A stretch of 64,000 nucleotides of DNA, taken from HGM04593 sp045533955. GTDB lineage: Bacteria > Bacteroidota > Bacteroidia > Bacteroidales > Bacteroidaceae. The stretch covers positions 1-64,000 of the forward strand of contig JAZSIU010000068.1 in the NCBI GenBank assembly GCA_045533955.1, read 5' to 3'. Numbering within the stretch: the stretch's first letter is position 1; each line of letters starts with the position of its first letter. Shown here one piece after another: positions 57,995-64,000 of the stretch. The notes beneath the pieces are model-generated. The model ran no database searches and had not been told where the DNA came from. It saw only the letters and a list, made by a program, of their open reading frames with translations. A program made the translations under genes and the position numbers.

Positions 57995-59253
57995 TACACT
58001 TTTATGATGGGAATATCTTCCCATTTTGTGGTGTATTGCGGCGATAGATATTGTCGGTTGGTGTGGTCGGTGATTGCTCCCTGCGACACTAATTTCACCG
58101 CCTGCGGCCCCTGTGTAGCATTTATTTTGTCGATAGCCTGCATCAGCTTTTTGTGCTTGGGGCGGTCGATGGTGTCGAAAAGCTCGCCCTGAATGCAGGC
58201 GGCCGAGGATATTTCGCCTATCGACACTCCGCTTTTCTTGTAGCCGTAGCCTCGGCGGTAGATTTTCTTCAGCAGGGTGGTGGCGGCTTTTACAATCTCG
58301 AGGGTGCTGTCGGTGGGCACGGCAAAATGTATTGCGCTGCCCTCGCGGTGCTGAGGCTGGTCGTCGCGGTGGCGGTTGGTGAATATGAACACTTGCAGCA
58401 GACGTGTCACGGAATTCTGGTCGCGGAGCTTCTCGGCGGCAATGGCGGCAAAGGTCGAGACGGTCTCGGCAAGCTCGTCCAATGAGTAAATCTCGCTCGA
58501 GAATGAGCGCGAGACGGTGATGCTCTGCTTATCGGCTATCTGATGGTTAAACTCTATGCAGGGTGTTCCGTGCAGCTCGCGCCACGTGCGCACCCCCGTG
58601 ATGCTCATCCTGTTCTGCACCCACTCCCGGCTCAGTGCGCTGAATTGTGCCGCCGTGCGTATGTAGCACTCTTCGAGCATTTTCGTGTGCCGGCGCCCGA
58701 TGCCCCAAACGTCGGCTATCGGGTAGGTCGATAGAACTTTTGCAATGTCCTCGGGGCGGTGCATAAAGCAGGCGCCGTTGAGCTTGGGGTATTTCTTGCA
58801 CAGCTTGCCGGCTATCTTGGCAAGGGTCTTTGTCGATGAAATACCAATGCTTACGGGTATTCCCGTGCTCTTGCGTATGGTGCGCGCGAGCCTCTCGCCC
58901 CACTCTTTGAGACCCTCTGTGGCGAGTCCGTCGAGGGATAGAAAAGCCTCGTCGATGGAGTAAATTTCTATCTGTCCGACATTGCTTTTGAGGATGGACA
59001 TTACTCTGTGCGACATATCTCCGTACAGATGATAGTTGGCCGAATGCACCGATACATTCTCCCTCTTTACAAGGTCGCGTATCTGATAGAGCGGCTGCCC
59101 CATCTTTATGCCTATGGCCTTTGCCTCGTTGCTGCGCGAGACGACGCATCCGTCGTTGTTGCTCAGTACAACCACGGGGCGTCCATCGAGCGAGGGGTTA
59201 AACACCCGCTCGCACGATACAAAAAAGTTGTTGCAATCGCAAAGGCCGAGCAT
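57994..59253 (-). CDS. umuC: Y-family DNA polymerase UmuC
   Basis: Catalytic subunit of a Pol V-type translesion polymerase, 419 residues. The Y-family motifs are clear: LCDCNNFFVSCERVF (first catalytic Asp), NYHLYGDMSHRV, IYSIDEAFL (second metal site), then the thumb DVWGIGRRHTKML. The little-finger region (RSFSSEIYSLDEL, KKSGVSIGEISSA) and a beta-clamp-binding-like QGELFD at about 370-375 follow. It lies 12 bases after umuD. Confidence 0.95.
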   Translation of the reverse strand: MLGLCDCNNFFVSCERVFNPSLDGRPVVVLSNNDGCVVSRSNEAKAIGIKMGQPLYQIRDLVKRENVSVHSANYHLYGDMSHRVMSILKSNVGQIEIYSIDEAFLSLDGLATEGLKEWGERLARTIRKSTGIPVSIGISSTKTLAKIAGKLCKKYPKLNGACFMHRPEDIAKVLSTYPIADVWGIGRRHTKMLEECYIRTAAQFSALSREWVQNRMSITGVRTWRELHGTPCIEFNHQIADKQSITVSRSFSSEIYSLDELAETVSTFAAIAAEKLRDQNSVTRLLQVFIFTNRHRDDQPQHREGSAIHFAVPTDSTLEIVKAATTLLKKIYRRGYGYKKSGVSIGEISSAACIQGELFDTIDRPKHKKLMQAIDKINATQGPQAVKLVSQGAITDHTNRQYLSPQYTTKWEDIPIIKV

Positions 59254-59265
59254 TATTCTCTCTTT

Positions 59266-59694
59266 CTATACTTTTTTTATTACATAAGTTACTATGCCCC
59301 AGATGATAAAATCATTCTCGGCCGTAACTTTTATGGGCCGAAACTCTTTGTTGGCGGGCACAAGCAGTCCGTAGTCGGCGTGGCGGTGGAACCGCTTGAG
59401 GGTAAATTCGCCATCGATGTAACAGACGGCAAGCGAGCCGTCGCGCGGCTCTATGCTTTTGTCGATGACCAGAAGGTCGCCGTCGTTTATTCCCTCGTCC
59501 ACCATAGAGAGGCCGCTCACACGGGCATAAAAGGTTGATGCGGGGTTTTTTATGAGCTCGCGGTTAAGGTCGAGGCTCAGCGAGGCGTAGTCCTCGGCAG
59601 GCGAGGGGAAGCCTGCTGCCACACGCTCCTCGGCGAGGGGTAGCTCGGTGCAGTCGTTGCTGTCGGGGGTGAATATGCTTATATTCTCACTCAT
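59266..59694 (-). CDS. umuD: UmuD-like autoproteolytic subunit (S24)
   Basis: Regulatory subunit of Pol V that activates itself by cleavage on the RecA filament. The 142-residue protein has the Ala27-Gly28 cleavage site (VAAGFPSPAED), the Ser63 nucleophile (SGLSMVDEGI) and Lys100 general base (EFTLKRF), at the spacing of E. coli UmuD (Ser60, Lys97). Its ATG overlaps the stop of the alpha/beta hydrolase gene, so expression is coupled. No LexA-type box was recognised. Confidence 0.94.
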   Translation of the reverse strand: MSENISIFTPDSNDCTELPLAEERVAAGFPSPAEDYASLSLDLNRELIKNPASTFYARVSGLSMVDEGINDGDLLVIDKSIEPRDGSLAVCYIDGEFTLKRFHRHADYGLLVPANKEFRPIKVTAENDFIIWGIVTYVIKKV

Positions 59695-60626
59695 TGTTTT
59701 ATGAAACGGACAATATGTTCGACAAGCTCTTTTTTTATCGGAAGGTCGGGGTTTTTGTATGTCTCAAGCTGCATTATGGTATTTTCGCTGTCGCAGTGCT
59801 TGAGCACGTGGTTCATATTTTCTATAATGTAGAACGACGAGAAGGGACGGGCCATAAATAGTTTCTGAGCCTCTTTTACGTCTACCTGTATGTCTTTGTT
59901 GCCCTGAAGGATGAGTACGGGTGTTTTTAATTTTGAAATTTCCTGCGCGGGATTGTAGCGGAACCACGATATTAGATAGGGTTGCACGCTCTTGCGGTAG
60001 AGTGCCGCAAGATAGGCGGGGATATTCTCGACTGTGCGGCCCGCGCACAGCTCTTTGTTTATTTTTGTAACCTCGTCGCGCACCTGCTCGGGTTGTTGGC
60101 TCATCTGCTCCTCAATGATTGTGTGCGCGGGGCTGCCGCAACCTGCTATCGAGATAAAGGCTTTTACTGCGGGGCTTTTGGCGCTTGCTATCATTCCAAT
60201 GAGCGAGCCTTCGCTGTGTCCGGCAATTACAACCTTTGTGAAGCGCGCATCCCGGGCGAGTGTGTCGGCCCACGCTGCCGCGTCGTCGATGTAATGCTCG
60301 AAGCGCAGGTTTTCTTCGTTTGCTTCGGCCGCAGCGCTCTTGCCGATGCCTCGCTTGTCGTACCTCAGTGTGGCGATGCCCTCTTTGGCAAGCTCCTCGG
60401 CAAGGTGGAGCAGGGAGTTGTTCTTGTTGTCGGTGCCGAGGGTGTTGCCGTCCATATTTGTGGGGCCGCTGCCGGCTACGATAAGTACGACGGGGCAGGG
60501 GGTGTTACCCTCGGGCATAAGCAGGCGACCGTGTATCTTGCCCGTTGGTGTCGATAGAATGTACTCTTGGGCTGCTGTGTTGAATATTGCCGATAGAAGC
60601 AATAATATTGTTGCTGTTATTCTCAT
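59691..60626 (-). CDS. exported alpha/beta hydrolase
   Basis: A 311-residue serine hydrolase with a signal peptide (MRITATILLLLSAIFNTAAQ). The nucleophile elbow is GHSEG (VVIAGHSEGSLIGM), preceded by an oxyanion region (VVLIVAGSGPTNMDGN) and LRYDKRGIGKS. The late Asp is in ILQGNKDIQVD and the His in NMNHVLKH. It fits a peptidase S9/esterase-type family with unknown substrate. The frame opens far upstream, but the ATG at 60626 places the signal peptide correctly and lies after the ddl terminator. It is translationally coupled to umuD. Confidence 0.87.
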   Translation of the reverse strand: MRITATILLLLSAIFNTAAQEYILSTPTGKIHGRLLMPEGNTPCPVVLIVAGSGPTNMDGNTLGTDNKNNSLLHLAEELAKEGIATLRYDKRGIGKSAAAEANEENLRFEHYIDDAAAWADTLARDARFTKVVIAGHSEGSLIGMIASAKSPAVKAFISIAGCGSPAHTIIEEQMSQQPEQVRDEVTKINKELCAGRTVENIPAYLAALYRKSVQPYLISWFRYNPAQEISKLKTPVLILQGNKDIQVDVKEAQKLFMARPFSSFYIIENMNHVLKHCDSENTIMQLETYKNPDLPIKKELVEHIVRFIKQ

Positions 60627-60652
60627 AATTCTTTTTTTTGTTGATAATATAA

Positions 60653-60696
60653 ACGGTGCACCAATCATTTTTTCTTCTCTCTGATGGGCGCACCGT
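60653..60696 (-). terminator. terminator between ddl and alpha/beta hydrolase
   Basis: ACGGTGCaCCaATCA (60653-60667) pairs with TGATgGGcGCACCGT (60682-60696), with two mismatches. After the stem the minus strand reads TTTATATTATC. It separates the ddl transcript from the umuDC one. Confidence 0.65.
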
Positions 60697-60723
60697 CTGT
60701 GTGGTTTATGATTTTTTTTTGTC

Positions 60724-61926
60724 TTATTTCCTGAATTTTCCTCCCATTTTTCCACCCATCTTGGCGCCGCCGCTGCCTCCTGCCGCAAAGATATTCTCGC
60801 CGTAGTTGACAGCCTTGAAGCTCGCATCCTGCTTGCGGCGCAGGGCAATGTCGATGAGCTTGTCGATAAGCGTGCCGAAATTTATTCCGCTGTACTCCCA
60901 CAGATAGAACGAGAGCGAGCCGGGGATTGTGTTAATTTCGTTGACAAAAATGTCGCCTGTGGCCTCGTCGATGATAAAGTCGATGCGGGCAACGCCGTCG
61001 CACGAGAGGGCGCGGAACGTGTCGCAGGCTGCCTTTTGGATGAATTTTGTGTTCTCCTCGGGGAGGTTGGCGGGAATCTCGCGCACGGTCGAGCGCATTC
61101 CCTCGGACTGTTTGCCGCCTCCGCTCATATATTTATCCTGATACGAGAGAATCTCGCCGCTGCGCACGGGAACCTCGCACACCGACGGCTGACACTCGTA
61201 GTAGTTGCCAAGTACAGCGCAGTTGACCTCTTTGAGCTTCTGCACATATTTCTCTATAATCACGCGGCTGGTGAATGAGATTGCATAGTCAATGGCGTCG
61301 ATAAGCTCCTCGCGGTTGTGTGCCGCGCGTATGCCCACGCTCGAACCACTGTTGGCGGGCTTTACAATGACGGGGTAGCCGAGCTTGTTCTCTATGCGTG
61401 CCACTGTGTCGTTTTTTTTGTCGTCCCACTCTTTGTCGCTGAACCAGCAGTAGTCGATTACGGGTATTCCGCACTCTTTGAGAATCATTTTCATTGTTAT
61501 CTTGTCCATCCCGTTGGCCGATGCAAGGGTGTTGCAACCCGTGTAGGGGATGCCCGAAAACTCCATTACTCCCTGGAATGTGCCATCCTCGCAGTTGGTG
61601 CCGTGCAGCGCAGACAGAATAACGTCGAGTGTGGCCACCACCTCTTTGCCGAAAAAGCTCTTTTTTGTGCGGTAAAGGTTGGTGTCGCCGTAGAGGGGCT
61701 TCATATATACCTCCTCGCACATTGCAAGCAGTTTCTTTGTGTCGCGGTAGTTCGATACGTCGAAGAGGGCGTCGCCGCTGTACCATTTGCCCTCTTTTGT
61801 TATGTAGATGGGGATAATATTGTACTTCTCCCTGTCCATAGCCTGTATTGCTTGATTGGCTGTTATTACCGAAATTTCATTTTCGACGGAGCGGCCGCCA
61901 AAAACTACGCCTACATTTGTTTTCAT
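60724..61926 (-). CDS. ddl: D-alanine--D-alanine ligase family protein
   Basis: An ATP-grasp ligase of 400 residues. The start at 61926 gives MKTNVGVVFGGRSVENEIS, the family beginning. Other motifs: LHGTNCEDGTFQG, PVIVKPANSGSSVGI (ATP loop), VARIDFI and FVNEINTIPGSLSFYLWE (metal site). The omega-loop segment reads SYQDKYMSGGG, with a Tyr where D-Ala-D-Ala enzymes have one and VanA-type D-lactate ligases have a His. D-alanine is therefore the likely second substrate. The C-terminus has a Gly/Lys-rich tail (GGSGGAKMGGKMGGKFRK) beyond the fold. It lies 121 bases after a Mur ligase gene. Confidence 0.9.
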   Translation of the reverse strand: MKTNVGVVFGGRSVENEISVITANQAIQAMDREKYNIIPIYITKEGKWYSGDALFDVSNYRDTKKLLAMCEEVYMKPLYGDTNLYRTKKSFFGKEVVATLDVILSALHGTNCEDGTFQGVMEFSGIPYTGCNTLASANGMDKITMKMILKECGIPVIDYCWFSDKEWDDKKNDTVARIENKLGYPVIVKPANSGSSVGIRAAHNREELIDAIDYAISFTSRVIIEKYVQKLKEVNCAVLGNYYECQPSVCEVPVRSGEILSYQDKYMSGGGKQSEGMRSTVREIPANLPEENTKFIQKAACDTFRALSCDGVARIDFIIDEATGDIFVNEINTIPGSLSFYLWEYSGINFGTLIDKLIDIALRRKQDASFKAVNYGENIFAAGGSGGAKMGGKMGGKFRK

Positions 61927-62047
61927 TGTCTTTATGCTGTTTTTTGTTTGTTGTTCTTGGGATAGATTGTAAAAAAAAGTCTGCACTTGTTCTTGTGGTA
62001 ATAAATGTTCATTGTGCTTGTTTTTTGCAGTCTTTTTCTCGGGGGGG

Positions 62048-63595
62048 TTATTTAAAATTGTCGGGGAGGTCATTCTCGTATAGAACAACGTCGCCGGCTT
62101 TTAGAATGGTACCCAGATGGGCGCGTGCCTCGGCGAGTGTGTCGGCAAGAAACACCTTTTCGGCGGGCATTCCTCCCTCTTGTATGCCGCTGCTTATAGC
62201 TGCGCGGTTGGTGGCGTTGACCACTATGGCATAGTCGGCACACGAGGCGATGGTGCGTCCGAGCTCTTTGTTGGCCTCGGCCTGACGGCTGCCCATCTCG
62301 ACAAAGCCCGGGGTAACGATTATGCGTTTATTGCCCTCGCTTACACTGAAGTTTTTTAGTACCTCGAGTGCCATTTGTGCTCCCATCGGGTTCGAGTTGT
62401 AGGCGTCGTCGAGGATTGTGAGGCCGCCTGTGCGGCTCATCGAGAGACGGTGCTCGACGGGTTGCAGGCGGGCGATGGCATTTTTCTGCTTTGTGCGGGG
62501 GACGCCCAGATGGTCGGCAACGGCTATCGAGGCTAGTATGTTCAGAAGGTTGCCTCGGCCCAGAAGACGGCTCTCGAAGCGGTCGTCGCCCTGCGCAAAG
62601 GATACCCCGCTGCCATTATAGATAATGTCGGTGGCGCAAAAATCGGCCTTCTGCTCGACGGCGTATCTCAGCACGTGGCAGTGGCTTGTATGGCCTTTGT
62701 ACTCTCTTATCAGCTGCGAGTCGAAATTTATCACTCCGAGGCCGTCGGAGGGCAGCGAGTCGATGAGCTCGAATTTTGTCTTTTGTATATTCTCGACGCA
62801 TTTAAATGTCTCGAGGTGCATTTCGCCCACGGCCGTTACAATGCCTATCGTGGGGTGTACAAGGTCGCAAATTTCTTTAATGTCGTTGGGTTGCTTGGCG
62901 CCCATCTCAACGATAAACACCTGATGGTAGGGGCGCAACTGCTCGCGCACCGTGCGCACAACGCCCAACAGGGTGTTGAAATTACCCGGTGTTACAAGCA
63001 CGTTGTATTTCTCGGCCAAGAGGCTCGCAAGATAATTCTTTGTACTTGTCTTACCGAAACTGCCCGTAACGCCTATTATGATAAGCCCTTTGTGCGAGCG
63101 GATAATTTTCTTTGCGTCGTTGTAGTAGTGTCGGTTGATGGCTTTTTCTATGGGGGTGTTTATAAAGTTGGCAAGCAGCATTATAAGGTTCGACAGTACG
63201 ATGGCTGTACCTATTATTATGGGTGCGTGGCTGTTGCCGAATATCACAGCTGCGGCTGATATTGCCGCAAACAGTAAAATGTTGGTGGCGAATAGTCGTT
63301 TGACGCGCATCGTATATACAAGCGGGGTCTTGAATTTTTCGTGCAGTGCGTGGGTTGCCGCCACAATTGTTACGCCCGATAAAAACCCCAATCCGTAAAA
63401 GTCGGGCAGCAGGGCCGAGGCGCAGGCTAAAAGCGCGACCCCTCTCTTAAGGGAAAAAATATTCCCCGGTACCAACCAACGAAAATAGCGGTTGTATCGG
63501 TACGAGCTCAGCTGGAACATATGAATGTCGTACTTTGCAACGATAAGGTACATTGCCGTCGCTATTATCGCGTATATTATGTTATAGTGCTCCAT
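62048..63595 (-). CDS. membrane-anchored Mur ligase family protein (MurF-like core)
   Basis: A 515-residue ATP-dependent ligase with an unusual front end. Residues about 5-150 contain roughly four membrane helices, the last two about 103-120 and 124-146. The P-loop follows (GVTGSFGKTS, residues 175-184), then the central Mur ligase core (VEMGAKQPNDIKEIC, TAVGEMHLETF, RGNLLNILASIAVADHLG) and the C-terminal domain (LDDAYNSNPMGAQMALEVL). The normal MurF N-terminal UDP-sugar-binding domain is absent. The core fits MurF best. It starts 2 bases after an alpha/beta hydrolase gene and precedes ddl. Confidence 0.88.
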   Translation of the reverse strand: MEHYNIIYAIIATAMYLIVAKYDIHMFQLSSYRYNRYFRWLVPGNIFSLKRGVALLACASALLPDFYGLGFLSGVTIVAATHALHEKFKTPLVYTMRVKRLFATNILLFAAISAAAVIFGNSHAPIIIGTAIVLSNLIMLLANFINTPIEKAINRHYYNDAKKIIRSHKGLIIIGVTGSFGKTSTKNYLASLLAEKYNVLVTPGNFNTLLGVVRTVREQLRPYHQVFIVEMGAKQPNDIKEICDLVHPTIGIVTAVGEMHLETFKCVENIQKTKFELIDSLPSDGLGVINFDSQLIREYKGHTSHCHVLRYAVEQKADFCATDIIYNGSGVSFAQGDDRFESRLLGRGNLLNILASIAVADHLGVPRTKQKNAIARLQPVEHRLSMSRTGGLTILDDAYNSNPMGAQMALEVLKNFSVSEGNKRIIVTPGFVEMGSRQAEANKELGRTIASCADYAIVVNATNRAAISSGIQEGGMPAEKVFLADTLAEARAHLGTILKAGDVVLYENDLPDNFK

Positions 63596-63597
63596 AA

Positions 63598-64000
63598 TCA
63601 GTCTATTTTAAAGAAATTCTTCATTACTGCGGCAAAAAGTCCTGCATTCTCGAGGAACGAGAAGTGTCCCGTGCCGTGGGCAATCACAAGGCCGGCGTCG
63701 GGGATGAGGCGCTCCATTGTCTTTGCATCCGACAGTGGGGTGGCAGTGTCGAGATTACCCCAAAAGAGCAGTGTGGGTGCCTTTATCTTTTGTAGAAGCG
63801 GTGTAAGGTCTTCATTTACAACCTTCGAGAGTATGGCGCGCATCTTGGGCGATGCGTTATTGTAGTCGCTCGAGCCTGCACCCTTGCGGCGCTTGTCTAT
63901 AATCTGCTGCGCCTTTTGCTTGGGCAGAAAAGTGTTGCACAGCCACTTTAGCAGTTTGAATGTATATACCTTATAATAATACTTTAGCGGGCGCTTGGGC
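63598..64000 (-). CDS. alpha/beta hydrolase (5' end outside window)
   Basis: The C-terminal 133 residues of a hydrolase cut by the window edge. The visible part contains a basic helix (YKVYTFKLLKWLC), NASPKMRAILSKVV, then APTLLFWGNLDTATPLSDAKTM with the late catalytic Asp and HGTGHFSFLE with the His. The nucleophile Ser lies outside. The frame stays open to 64000. It is first of the hydrolase-Mur ligase-Ddl run, 2 bases upstream of the Mur ligase gene. Confidence 0.82.
   Translation of the reverse strand, partial: PKRPLKYYYKVYTFKLLKWLCNTFLPKQKAQQIIDKRRKGAGSSDYNNASPKMRAILSKVVNEDLTPLLQKIKAPTLLFWGNLDTATPLSDAKTMERLIPDAGLVIAHGTGHFSFLENAGLFAAVMKNFFKID

Overview
The window looks like chromosomal DNA from a gut-type Bacteroidales (Bacteroidota). 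Evidence: AT-rich intergenic gaps with the Bacteroidota -7 promoter element TAnnTTTG (and a TAnnTTCG variant), no obvious purine-rich Shine-Dalgarno sequences, an N-succinylornithine carbamoyltransferase of the Bacteroides ArgF' type, DUF3256- and DUF4831-like proteins, an outer-membrane beta-barrel receptor-like protein, several lipoproteins, a TonB with the EFPGG-type C-terminus, and typical Bacteroidales gene orders (hpt-adk-obgE; sigma-54 activator-lptE-TPR-secG; recF-DUF721). Family or genus cannot be decided from sequence reading alone. No rRNA, tRNA, CRISPR array, transposase or phage gene was found. The content is mostly housekeeping and envelope genes.

Layout. 1-299 is gene-free and carries a nested inverted repeat. 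0.3-12.6 kb: manA, a HAD phosphatase, an outer-membrane barrel protein, a GH20 hexosaminidase lipoprotein, metA, an M13 peptidase lipoprotein, an ABC-F ATPase and a BspA-type LRR protein. 12.7-16.3 kb: a sugar nucleotidyltransferase, then hpt-adk-obgE. 16.5-21 kb (+): DUF4831-like, ffh, folD, CapA-like. 21-26.5 kb (-): argF' and a giant TamB-like protein. 26.8-31.5 kb (+): an SLC13 permease, then sigma-54 activator-lptE-TPR-secG. 31.5-34 kb (-): an ATP-grasp-like protein of unknown role behind ribH, and a membrane TPR protein. 34.2-40.5 kb (+): a tightly packed eight-gene run, recF-DUF721-MFS-DUF151-rsmE-truA-DMT-DUF3256. 40.6-46.4 kb (-): M16 peptidase, GH109-like oxidoreductase fold protein, CstA. 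46.5-52.4 kb (-): BlaI repressor, M56 sensor-type peptidase, and a 1,325-residue MG2/Sel1 protein. 52.7-57.8 kb (-): tonB and a large GH2 beta-galactosidase. 58-60.6 kb (-): alpha/beta hydrolase-umuD-umuC. 60.7-64 kb (-): an alpha/beta hydrolase (cut by the window end), a membrane-anchored Mur ligase and a Ddl-type ligase.

The two least ordinary systems are (i) the BlaI-M56-MG2/Sel1 operon, which has a twin CTAA-N4-TTAG operator over its promoter and looks like an autoregulated envelope-sensing system feeding an exported effector, and (ii) the alpha/beta hydrolase-TM-Mur ligase-Ddl cluster, which resembles a second, membrane-bound D-amino-acid ligation route. Smaller points are two enzymes whose substrate can be predicted from one residue (MetA E108, ArgF' P90), a GAFTDA loop in the sigma-54 activator, and a probable non-ATG start for the TamB-like gene.
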